Assembly: GCA_004114245.1 (NCBI GenBank)
Contig: QZWS01000015.1
Span: 1-44,976, forward strand
Length of the DNA: 44,976 bases
Direction of reading: 5' to 3'
Source: Zoopage sp. CT-All
Taxonomy: Eukaryota > Zoopagomycota > Zoopagomycetes > Zoopagales > Zoopagaceae
Under the pieces are notes generated by a model. It searched no databases. It was not told where the DNA came from and worked only from the letters and a program-made list of their open reading frames with translations. A program made the translations under genes and the position numbers. The stretch's first letter is position 1. Each line of letters opens with the position of its first letter. Below are positions 8,850 to 17,800 of the stretch, one piece after another.

Positions 8850-9986
8850 CTATGGTGTTCCAAACACGCGCTTTCCTACTTCATAGCTGGAAATCATAAT
8901 GGCGCAGGCTGGCGAGACCTTGGCGACGCGCGCGCCGAGGCCTCGGGTCAGGCCGCGTATGCCATCCTTGTGGGCAATATCCTGCAGCACGGTGAGCATC
9001 TTTAGATTCGACGGTTGGCTCTGTGCCGACGTAGCTACCTGAATACGCGTCTTGGCGACATCGAAGGGCGTGGTGAGTATCGCAGCGATGGTTCCTGATC
9101 CGGCGCCAGCGATGAACGACTCCTGCATTTCTGTCCAAATCGATGGGTCTGCTGGGTTTCGGCGCAGCGGGATGAGCTTCATGCGGATAGCCTCGTACCC
9201 GAGCCAATAGGCCGCAGAGAAGGGCACATCGCGCCATAGGGTGGGCGTCAGACCGCGGTATAGGGCGCGGACGCCCTGGACGCGGACAAGGGAGGAGAGG
9301 GACGAAAGGACGGCGGGCAGCGTTGCGTGTTGTTGCGCCTGCATCCGAGTGCGCACCAATTCGATGGGGGAGATGAGCGTCGCGGTGGAGACCCGGGCTG
9401 CAGCGCCAGCAATCATCGCCGCAAGCTGTCGATTCTGGGTGTCGGAGGCATTCGAGGGCATGAGATGGGCGAGAATGGGCGAGCGGTGGATGGAGTCGCG
9501 CATGCTCTCGTACCCTATAAAGTAGACGATGGTGGCGGGTATGGACATGACAAGGGTTGGGGAGAGGCCTCGCCATAGCGCCAGCGGTCCTTCGGTGCGA
9601 AATATGGTGCTGATCGAGCTCCATGTTCCGGTGTAAACGGGCGCTGTGGGAGCGTGCCAGCGACATGAAACATTGATGGTGCCGGGAGATGACCGGGATA
9701 TATCCGTGTATAAGCATATCTTTGGCGTGCAGTTGGCGTGGAGCTGGTGGTTGGGAGCGGGACGTGGCGCGTGCTGGGGCTGCGACTGCATCCGGACCTT
9801 GACGACGTCGAGCGGCGTCACTGTAGGAGTGCATTAGACAACGACTGTGACAAATGCGTGAATACTCAATAGTGAGGTGACAAATGCGCCGCAGCAGGCG
9901 GATAGGATCTTCTGGGTGGCGTCGAGCGAGGCGGATGATGGAGACGCTGCCGAGGTTGATGATGCGGACGTGGGGGAGGCGATCAT
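8850..9986 (-). CDS. Mitochondrial carrier of the MTM1 / SLC25A39-40 type
   Basis: Minus-strand exons 9986-9866 and 9820-8850, intron 45 nt; 363 aa. Three mitochondrial carrier modules show the PxDxxKxR-type signatures TPLDVVKVRMQ, SPIELVRTRMQ and TPFDVAKTRIQ. Exon 1 supplies the first half-helix, QKILSACCGAFVTSLL, and the join completes LLMTPLDVVK. The ATG at 9986 opens a Ser/Ala-rich leader. The LSACxGAxxTSLxxTPLDVVK start and the long loop after helix 1 fit MTM1/SLC25A39, inner-membrane carriers tied to mitochondrial glutathione import and manganese/iron homeostasis. The fine substrate assignment is from family resemblance. The gene converges with the transporter upstream of it. Confidence 0.85.
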
Positions 9987-10205
9987 GGGGGCGACGGGCG
10001 GCTCTGGATAATCGTCCGTACCAAGCGGTATTTCCTAGATAAGGGTGCATCAGAAGGAGGAGAGTAGGCCCGTCGCGACGGCGTACGAAGACAGGGTCGA
10101 CGGTGCAAACAAGACGCATTTATCTATCTGATAACAAAAAAGTTGCAACTCGTTCACCAACGACACAGTGAACTGCGAGCACGACGGATAGACAGAATTA
10201 TTATG

Positions 10206-10238
10206 GAGGCGCACTGACTATAGAGGCGCACTGACTAT
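10206..10238. repeat. Short tandem duplication, 16-bp unit, period 17
   Basis: The unit GAGGCGCACTGACTAT occurs at 10206-10221 and 10223-10238, with degraded further copies of its GAGGCGC core to about 10265. It lies in the 295-base gap between the carrier start and the KIAA1143-like stop, where I see no gene. Confidence 0.8.
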
Positions 10239-10281
10239 TGAGGAGCATTATTACAGAGGCGCGCCACTGCAGACGGCACAT

Positions 10282-10794
10282 CTATCCGTCCTGCTCATCG
10301 GCGGCAAAGGACAATCGCAAGGGCGCCGCCTTGCACTGCTTCTTGCCGGCTGTCGCTCCCTTTCCAGTCTTTCGCGGCGACCCCTCCGCCTTCCGATCAT
10401 CCGAAATGCTGCTCTCGACGGCTCGACCTCGCTTGGCAGCGCGCTTTCCGCCAAGATGCACGGCTGCCGACGAGGCCCCGCCTTCTCTCGTCGCAGGAGA
10501 GATATGCGATATTGCGGCCTCTCCCTTAATCACGCTGTCTCTCGATATAACTTTCTCGATCTCCGCCAACGCCAGATGCCGCTTCTGATTCACCACGACG
10601 ACTACCGGGGCATCGTCGGTCCCGAGATCTGCCAGCGCGCAGTCCGCCTCCCCATCGCCGACGCCCTCCGACGCGTTTCGGGCATGCTTATCCGAGAGTT
10701 TGGGACGGTCCGCGTCAACTCCTGCGCTCATGCGCTGGATAAACAGCGGCGTGTGTGCGGCATACTGCAGATGCTTGCGATCGGTGAACTTCAT
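10282..10794 (-). CDS. KIAA1143-like (DUF4604) small nuclear-type protein
   Basis: 170 aa, single exon. The N terminus (KHLQYAAHTPLFIQRM) matches the start of the DUF4604/KIAA1143 family, where a short aromatic stretch precedes a PxFLxR element. The middle has the family's second block, DDAPVVVVVNQKRHLALAEIEKV. The remainder is low-complexity, lysine- and serine-rich and likely disordered. Family function is unknown. The start codon lies 19 bp from that of the divergent MCUR1-like gene. Assignment rests on two short motifs, so it is moderate. Confidence 0.6.
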   Translation of the reverse strand: MKFTDRKHLQYAAHTPLFIQRMSAGVDADRPKLSDKHARNASEGVGDGEADCALADLGTDDAPVVVVVNQKRHLALAEIEKVISRDSVIKGEAAISHISPATREGGASSAAVHLGGKRAAKRGRAVESSISDDRKAEGSPRKTGKGATAGKKQCKAAPLRLSFAADEQDG

Positions 10795-10813
10795 CCTCGA
10801 TCAGTCACGCGCC

Positions 10814-11452
10814 ATGCTCTCCTGCCGATGCCTGCACACCACCGCCGCCCGCCTCCGCCCCGCGCTTTTCGACACACGCAGCACCGCGCAGAAACTGTCC
10901 GAGTGCTTTACAGAAGAGCAGGCCGCGGTCATCACGCGCATGACGCACGATGTGCTGCGCGGCAGACTCAACGCCGCCCGCGACGATTTCTTGACGCGCT
11001 CGGCCATGGACACGACCAAGTACGAGCTGCAAACGGTGCTGCTGGATGTCAAGAACCAGCTGCAGGCCACACGCAGGACGAATCAAATTGCGTTGGCGGC
11101 GGACAAAGATGCGCTGCAGCGAGGCGTTGAGCGCGTGCAGGACCGCATCAAGGAGGACATCCACGCGCTGCGCCAGGACGTCCAGCAGGTGCTCAACGAC
11201 CGGAAGGCAGAGGCGCGCGACGAGGTGCGCATGCGCGCATGGAAGGTCCAGGGACTCAGCGACCAGATGAGCGTGTTGATGAGTGCGGAGCGAACGGTGA
11301 TGGAGGCGGCCAAGGTCGAATCAATGCGGAATGGGCTTGCACTGGTGTTTGTCACTGCCGGGATAGCACTGGGAGGCATATACATGACGGGTGGGAGCAC
11401 CGATGCCGGCGGAGAAGCACCAGAGGGGGCCGTTGCCAGTCGAATTGCGTGA
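10814..11452 (+). CDS. MCUR1/CCDC90 family (DUF1640) mitochondrial coiled-coil membrane protein, FMP32-like
   Basis: 212 aa. The N terminus MLSCRCLHTTAARLRP is basic and acid-free, a mitochondrial presequence. It is followed by the family block LSECFTEEQAAVITRMTHDV. A long heptad-rich coiled coil occupies roughly residues 70-180, and one transmembrane helix lies near the C terminus (LALVFVTAGIALGGIYM). This is the CCDC90/MCUR1 architecture; yeast FMP32 has been linked to cytochrome oxidase assembly and proline use, and animal MCUR1 to the calcium uniporter. The ATG at 10814 is used because earlier in-frame codons would bury the presequence and overlap the divergent neighbour. Confidence 0.83.
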   Translation: MLSCRCLHTTAARLRPALFDTRSTAQKLSECFTEEQAAVITRMTHDVLRGRLNAARDDFLTRSAMDTTKYELQTVLLDVKNQLQATRRTNQIALAADKDALQRGVERVQDRIKEDIHALRQDVQQVLNDRKAEARDEVRMRAWKVQGLSDQMSVLMSAERTVMEAAKVESMRNGLALVFVTAGIALGGIYMTGGSTDAGGEAPEGAVASRIA

Positions 11453-11593
11453 GAGGAGCACCTGACGTGGCTGGTTGGGGCGCATGCCTGCATGAATACT
11501 TAATTGAGCACATTTGAGTCTTTCCATCCCTCCACTAGTGCCCCGATTGCAGACTGCGGCCACTTTTGTTTTTGCGCACCAGGCAGCATCGCG

Positions 11594-13775
11594 ATGAACG
11601 CCACCGCCGGGTCCACGACCAACCGCCTTGTCGGCTCTGTCTCCCGCGACATTCCCGACCCCCACCGCGCCACTGCAGCCTTCTCGCCCTCCGCTGCCCG
11701 CTGTGCTGTGCCCGCAACCTCTGTCGACGGCACATCCATCCTCCTGTTCGACACTGCCTCGGCCCGCCAGCTCGCACGCATCCACGCCCCCGCTCCCAAC
11801 ACTGCCCTAAAATGCATCAAATGGTGCAAGGTGGATGGCAGGGTGGTGCCTGCGTCGCTGGCCCCAAAGAAGCGGAAAGTGACGGCTGCAACGGTGGCGA
11901 AGCAAGCTGAAGCGCTGCTTGTGGTGTACTCGGACGGCAAGGTGCACGTCCATTCGGTCGCCGAGCCCTCCGTTATTTTGCGCAAATTTGAAGATGGCAA
12001 TGCGGTGGATGCGTGTGTCTCACCAGACGGCGCAACATTGTTCTTGTGTGGCGCCAACGGTGTTGTCGCTGTCACCGATCTGGTCACCGGTGCAATCTCT
12101 GCGTAAGCGCTGTCACCGTCCGATTGATGCGCCTATGATAGCTAGTCGAATCAAAACGAACCTGGCTGGTTCTCTGCGCGTGACAACAGCTGGAAATCGG
12201 CTGCTCGTCGCCGGACATCGCATCGAGGTCTGGGACTGGGCATCGGCTGCACGCATCAAGGTAAGCTTGCACCTCCATCCCTGCACACGCTGTATTTTCC
12301 CAAATCTAGACCATGCAAGGGCATACGGGAGCAGTGAGCAATATTGCCGTATCGTCCGAGGGCAGCTATCTCATTACCTCGGCCGAGCAAGACCGCCGAA
12401 TCCTGGTCTGGTCCTTGGAGAACACGAATGCCACGAGTCCCGTGAGCTCTGTCAGTGCAGAAGCGTATCCAGTTTCCGTGTCTGTCGGTCTTGATGCCTC
12501 CATTCTTGCGGTGCTCGAGAATGGCCGGATCGAGGCTTGGGTGGCCGCAAGCGCTGGCGTATTTACGACGGGCTTTCAAGGCCATGCTTCGGCCGGCATT
12601 ACTTCGCAGCATGGCGCCTCTGTGCCTATTTTTGCAGCTATTTTCTCCGGCGCCTCCAAGGCGTACGTTTCATCCGTCGAGAATGTGCTCATCGCTCGGG
12701 GATTGATGTTCAAGCCGGATTTCGAGGAACTGTCCTTCATCGATGAAGACGACAAGTCACTCGTCGACCTCAAACTGACGCGGTCCGCCGAGGCAAACAT
12801 CCTCGCCATAAAGTCTGCCGAGAAGGTGACTTAATTGCCTGGTAGTAACAGCACAACTGAAGCTTCACTAGGGCAATACATTACTCCACAAAACGGCGCA
12901 GAATATGCTGGACGACGGCGGCGTGCCAGTGTCTATTTTGGCCCATGACCCCGGCTCCGATGAGGACGAAAGCACTACCGAGCAAACAATGGCCGAAAAG
13001 CTTGCAAATTTGCACCGGCAGGGGCCAGACGCTCCGACGCATAGACTAACGAATGATCCGTCGAAGTCTGCAATAGTGCCCAAGGCAGACTCGGTGCACC
13101 CGGTGCTCGTACAGGCGTTGCGAACATCCGATGCAGAAATGCTCGAAACTTGTCTACAATACGGCTCCAAAGTGCTGGTCAACAACACGGTGCGAAAGCT
13201 GCCGGTACAACTGGTGGTGCCGCTGATCGACGCACTGACCCTGCGATTTCGCACAACTCCGCATCGTGCTCAAAAACTGTCCATCTGGCTCCGGTCTGTA
13301 CTCATGTTCCACATGACGTATCTATCTTCACTCCCTGGCGTTATGGCCAACCTTGCACGCCTGCATCGAGCCATCGAAACGCGCAATGCCAATGCGCTGC
13401 TCCTCAATCGACTCCACGGCAGGATAGATTTATTGCTGTCGCAAATGGAGCTGCAGCAATCAGCAATGGGCCAGGCAACGGATTACGATGTCTTGGGTCG
13501 ATCGGCACGACGGCTGCTCGATGACGCGGACAGCGAGTTCGACTCGACATCGGCAGAATCGGACGTGGCCTCTGAGGATATTGGGGACTCAGACAGTCCC
13601 GCATCCGATGATGACGCTCGCAATCCAGAGCTTGAGGTGGGATCGCATCTCCCGTGTTGTTGTCGCTAATTGCTGTGCGTAGATCGACGAGGCTGACAGT
13701 GAGAGTGAGGTTGGCTCAGCGAGTGAAGACATTGGCGACAGCGACGAAAACATGGAGGACTCGGATGATGAATAG
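11594..13775 (+). CDS. UTP5: UTP5/WDR43, t-UTP subunit of the small-subunit processome
   Basis: Five exons: 11594-12102, 12146-12260, 12310-12825, 12872-13636, 13683-13775 (665 aa; introns 43, 49, 46 and 46 nt). The first 400 residues are WD40-like blades (for example GHRIEVWDWASAARIK and EQDRRILVWSLEN). The C-terminal region is an Utp12 domain: HPVLVQALRTSDAEMLETCL, VRKLPVQLVVPLIDAL, RSVLMFHMTYLSSLPG and LHGRIDLLLSQM. The tail is a long acidic SD/SE-rich stretch. UTP5 binds rDNA chromatin and nascent 5'ETS RNA, coupling Pol I transcription to early 40S processing. The ATG at 11594 is the first in frame; upstream there is only a near-cognate TTG. Confidence 0.88.
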
Positions 13776-13779
13776 CCAT

Positions 13780-13785
13780 AATAAA
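13780..13785 (+). terminator. AATAAA poly(A) signal of UTP5
   Basis: AATAAA starts 5 bases after the UTP5 stop codon. The convergent OXLD1-like stop lies at 13831. Confidence 0.55.
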
Positions 13786-13830
13786 AATTTTAACAGCAAC
13801 ATACGATGTGCTGGTAGTGTCAATGCGGTG

Positions 13831-14219
13831 CTAAGACTGGGTCGATCGGACAGGAAACTTGATGAACGCGGCGATGGTGGGGTGGTTGCGCACGGCGTCC
13901 TTTGCTGCCTTCTCCGCGAAGAGGACGTTGTCCGGAACGTCCCTGCCAGAACCCTGAATATCATACTTGATTTTGTACACCGCATTAATGTATTCCTGCA
14001 GGTCTTCTGCATAAACGTCGTAGACACTACCCATAGGCGTCATTATCAGCAGGCTGCCAAACGAGCACGACTACCAACGCGCGCACCCACTACAGCATTC
14101 TAATAGCATATCCTCTGTATTAATTCTTACTTCATGCAGCAATCTTCGGGTCCAACGGGGGTGGGAAGCGGCGGTAATCGCACGGCAAGCGCCCCAAGCC
14201 AGCGACGGGTCAGCAGCAT
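13831..14219 (-). CDS. OXLD1-like mitochondrial protein (oxidoreductase-like domain), with a 15-nt microexon
   Basis: Minus-strand exons 14219-14131, 14089-14075 and 14026-13831; introns 41 and 48 nt; 99 aa. Exon 1 encodes MLLTRRWLGALAVRLPPLP, a mitochondrial-type leader, then GPEDCCM. The microexon adds the middle of the cysteine motif, and exon 3 opens with VYDVYAEDLQEYINAV. Joined, the text reads DCCMNGCARCVYDVYAEDL, the hallmark DCCxxGCxxCVxDxYxxDL of the oxidoreductase-like N-terminal family (OXLD1). All three exons are needed to restore it, which is strong support for the splicing. The family is small, mitochondrial and of poorly defined biochemical role; the four cysteines may bind metal or be redox-active (inference). 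Confidence 0.82.
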
Positions 14220-14424
14220 ACGCGGTCAAAGGACCTGCTTGTTCTGCCGCAGCATCGACATCCGCCACCGTCGCCGCTAGCGCCGCCGAGCCCTGTCATC
14301 GCCACCATCGCCACTCGCATTTATCTACTAAACCTCAAACGGCGAACGCCGAAGCGTCGCCGCGCGGTCAGTGGCTACAGCCGCATTACATACCCCCGAG
14401 CCAAGCAAAGACCCAAGGACTCGG

Positions 14425-16148
14425 ATGAACGAGCCGAACCAGCGTCCACACGGCAACAGACGACGGGGAAACCCGCGCGGAGGAACGTATACGAATACTG
14501 TGCGCGCCAATGCGAGCTCGGATGCGAGAGATGGGCAACCCTCGGGACGCGATCCCCACGATCCAAGCGGTCTAGGTTCCGCTGGGTCCTCTGCCGGTAG
14601 TGGCAGGAAGCGCGAAAGCCTGACGCACTTGCTAAACTTTTCTCTCCCTCCAAGGGAGCTACCGGTGCGTTTTGTTCCGCGTCGGAAAGCAACCGTGCCT
14701 GCGTACGATAAGGAGAAATTCGTCAACGCCAAGTATGCCCGCCTTGCTTCCCGTGTCGATCGATTTTGATGTCTTTAGCTTCCGATTTGTGATAGACCCC
14801 ATCGCAGATTACTCCGCTTATGCTTCCGACCCGGATATCACCATCCCGTGGATGCTCATTCAAAGCATCATTGTCACCATCGACGAGCCTCTTTCCTGCC
14901 CTATCTGCCTCGGCTCGCCGCTTGCAGCACGAATAACCAAGTGTGGCCACGTCTATTGCTTGTCCTGTGTGTTGCACTATCTCTCGGAAGAGAAGAAGAG
15001 CTGGCGCAAATGCCCAATATGTTGGGAGTCTGTATATGTCAAGGATTTGCGGCCCATCATTGTCAAGATGGGAGTGGCGCATGTTCAGGAGAGAAGTACG
15101 CTCAGGATGGTGCTGATGCGGCGTTCTCAGATGTCGTCGGTTGTTGTATCCGAGTCGGCATGTAGATTGGGATCAGTGCCTCTCGGACTTCCGAGCCATA
15201 CCCTCCCCGGCGCAGTCGAGTTTTCCCGACTGGTTTTGGGTGGCATTGAATTCGTGCGGGAGAAGCTGGACCGAGACTTGATCGACCTAATGGCTGCATT
15301 GACGGATGGCACTGCCGATGAGCTCGAGCGGCATTTTATTCTTGCAGCCATTTCGTTGATTAAATTGCACATGGAAGGATTGAACGAGGCCAAGGATGCG
15401 GGCAGTTTCACTGATTCTCCGGATGAGAGCACATCGTATATATTCTATCAAGCAGCGGATGGGCAGCATATCTACCTGAGTCCCCTTGATATTCGCGTGC
15501 TTAAGGCAGAGTTTGGCGAGTACGCGGCATTCCCGCTCGAGCTCGACGTGAGCGTATTGCATGTCCAAGAGTCAACAATGACGGAGGACGTGCGACGTCG
15601 GCTCAAATATCTGGCGCATGTGCCCCTGCAGAGTGATATTACGTTGTTGGAGATCGATCTTGGTAAAATCGTTTCGCCAGCAATGATGAAGCAATTCAGT
15701 GGTAATTCAAAGATAGGTTTGGCCGCTATTCTTTGACGTCGACGTAGACTCCCTTTCACGTCGAAGAAAGGAGCATGCGAACAAAAAACGCAGGGATGCA
15801 GTGGCCGAAGCCCGTCGTGAGCGAACCCAACTTGAGAGCGCGTTGCCTGAGCAAACAATGATGCTGGACGCCATGGACTTTCCTGCGGCAGAGTCGATGA
15901 TCCAGGGAACGAAGCTACTAGGACCAGTCGCTGTTTCCGCGGTAGTCGACGCAGCACAGCCGAGCTTTGCTGGAGCAGTGGGCGGGACGAGCCGCGCACT
16001 ATCAGGGGGCACGGCAAGCTGGGTGCGGATGAGCGCTGCAGAGGAGGCAGCGGTGAGAGAAGGCTTTGGGCAGGAGCGGGTTATTGATCGCAAGGGCAAG
16101 AAGACGCTTGTGCTGCTGAGCAACGGTGGTGGACGACGACGAATGTAG
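14425..16148 (+). CDS. MAG2: RNF10/MAG2-type RING-finger protein
   Basis: Exons 14425-14732, 14779-15701 and 15748-16148; both introns 46 nt; 543 aa. The N terminus is basic and disordered, then comes the family block HLLNFSLPPRELPVRF. The first join gives FVNANFRFVIDP, and the next part reads YSAYASDPDITIPW. A C3HC4 RING occupies roughly residues 143-185: CPIC, CGHVYCLSC and KCPIC. The last join reads MMKQFSDSLSRRRKEHANKKRR, matching the RNF10 tail. RNF10 and yeast Mag2 are E3 ligases that mono-ubiquitinate small-subunit proteins (uS3, uS5) during ribosome quality control; interestingly the uS5 gene is also in this window. The ATG at 14425 is the first in frame after a near-cognate GTG; an upstream exon cannot be excluded. 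Confidence 0.87.
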
Positions 16149-16254
16149 GACATGTTAGAAATACAGTAGTATGCGGTTGGCCGAGAGCAGATGCTTTCCG
16201 CGCCGCGGATAGCATTGGCGTTGAATTCAGTATGGAGCAAGTGAGTGTACTTGG

Positions 16255-16260
16255 AATAAA
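16255..16260 (+). terminator. AATAAA poly(A) signal of RNF10-like gene
   Basis: AATAAA about 105 bases after the stop codon, the first such hexamer downstream. Confidence 0.4.
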
Positions 16261-16338
16261 TGTGTTGCATTTCATCGACGCGTGCATGAACAGAGGATGC
16301 TGGGAAAGGATGGGTGTACCAGGGCAAATCGTCGGCGC

Positions 16339-16932
16339 TCAATTTGGGGGTAGTAGGGACACACTATCATCGGTTGGTGCTATTGACGACGTGTCCTCCT
16401 TCTCTGTGACGCTAGCGCTTGTGGCTACGGTACTGAGATTGTCAGCAGGCTTGGTAATTGCAACCTGACGCTCCCTTTCAGCCTGCTTCTCACGCAGCAC
16501 CGACTTGGGCAGGTCCTCATCCCCAGGCTCCAATTCTGGCTCGGGGGCAGCATGTGTCGGCTGCGACATCGTGGGCACCAATGGCGGGATGGTGGGCCAG
16601 ACAATCATGGGCATGACAGGAGGAGGAGCGGCAGGAGGAGCAGCAGTCGTCGCCGCAACCGGCGCACTCGTCGTTGGATTGACAGCCGTCACCACCGGTG
16701 GCTTGGGCAACGGCATCATGGGGATCGACGGGGTGGGCATCATGGGGGCCTGCACGCTGGCAGTTTGATGCTTGCCATGCATGTAAACGGCGACGCCACC
16801 GGCCAGCCCTGCGCCAAGGAGGCCAATGCCGCCAATCTTTAGCAGCGAGGAGGTACGGATGGGCACGCAGAGAAACAGCGACGGGGCGCAGGTGGCGGTA
16901 GCAAGGAGAAGGATGGCTGGAAATCGGCGCAT
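16339..16932 (-). CDS. Proline-rich membrane or secretory protein, unknown
   Basis: 197 aa, no recognised family. Residues 1-25 are hydrophobic (MRRFPAILLLATATCAPSLF), a signal peptide or first membrane span. A second span follows (LLKIGGIGLLGAGLAGGVAVYM). The middle 90 residues are Pro/Ala/Thr/Met-rich with repeated PMMP-type motifs. The last 70 are acidic then charged (EPELEPGDEDLPK, REKQAERERQ). A two-span hairpin or a cleaved signal plus one span are both possible. The long disordered region suggests a tether or adaptor rather than an enzyme. It converges with the RNF10-like gene. Confidence 0.5.
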   Translation of the reverse strand: MRRFPAILLLATATCAPSLFLCVPIRTSSLLKIGGIGLLGAGLAGGVAVYMHGKHQTASVQAPMMPTPSIPMMPLPKPPVVTAVNPTTSAPVAATTAAPPAAPPPVMPMIVWPTIPPLVPTMSQPTHAAPEPELEPGDEDLPKSVLREKQAERERQVAITKPADNLSTVATSASVTEKEDTSSIAPTDDSVSLLPPN

Positions 16933-17800
16933 CTATAAAGTGGGAGGTGTGTACTTGAGAATCGAGCCACGTGGCATGGATGATGTGGCTATCAGCGCGA
17001 AACGAACAATTCTTCAGCTCGGTCCACACATTCCTACTGCTTCCTTTTGGCAAATGGTAATGCGGGTCATTAATGCAATCACCGCATAAGTAATCGGCAA
17101 GCTATCCAGTGACTAAGCATTTCCCCACAGGGTTTTCACACTTGACAGTGGATTGGTAGTGCCAACAGTAGCTTTTGTATAGTCAAACACAGTATAATTT
17201 TATCTTACTGCTTCCTTCCACTGCATTCCAAGTCCTGAACACCAACACTTTTGTTCTGCAGGAACAACAGGATGTGGAGATATTCAGCCTCAGTGATGGT
17301 GTTGAGATTAATCCTACTGAAGCATAATAGAGTGACTATAGAGTAAGGATAGAGGAGGTAGAAGTGAAAACATTATTTAGAAGACTGTGTGGCCAATGCT
17401 GCTGCCTATATTCTGTCATTAAAGATACAATACAGAGTCTCAATTGTGGTATTCTAGAACATTCTAGAAGCAAAAAGTAGTAGTATTCAAGGGTTGTTTA
17501 GACTGTAAGCAGCTTACAAATGCACACAGAGTTCCACAGTACTACTCTTCTACCCCCAGCTGTTTGGTGTGTATGTGAGCCCTCACTGCCACCTGACCGT
17601 CCCATAGTGGCAACCCACTCAGTAGGACAGTTTAATACACTTAATACTTCAAAATCTAATATGCACGACTGCTATGCAGTACTTTTTTTGTTTTCTCTTG
17701 TCCCTCTGAACAACACCGTTTTCGCTGCCAGCTATAGCAGTCAATCGCCCGTCTTTTGATTTTCTCTGCTCAGGCCCTTGCCTTCAATCCGCACCTTGCG
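16933..17800. other. 868-bp intergenic region containing a 501-bp stretch with no CpG
   Basis: Between two divergent genes. From 17097 to 17597 I find no CG dinucleotide on reading every line, whereas the flanking genes are full of them. The stretch is AT-richer and rich in TG and CA. The last 100 bases are pyrimidine-rich and end in TCTCTGCTCAG at 17773, a good splice acceptor 27 bases before the PUF start, so a 5'UTR intron is possible. No convincing coding sequence; on the minus strand 17312-17205 stays open for 35 codons but matches nothing I know. Confidence 0.8.

Noticed and set aside
13831-14268. A simpler two-exon reading of the OXLD1-like locus with a GTG start at 14268 and one 60-nt intron
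   Set aside because: It stays open but has no ATG and does not form the DCCxxGCxxC motif. The three-exon reading from the ATG at 14219 gives the motif, a leader and normal intron sizes.
17205-17312. Minus-strand coding segment in the CpG-free stretch
   Set aside because: 35 open codons with a protein-like composition, but no start, no matching neighbours and no known family. Not enough to call a gene or a named element.
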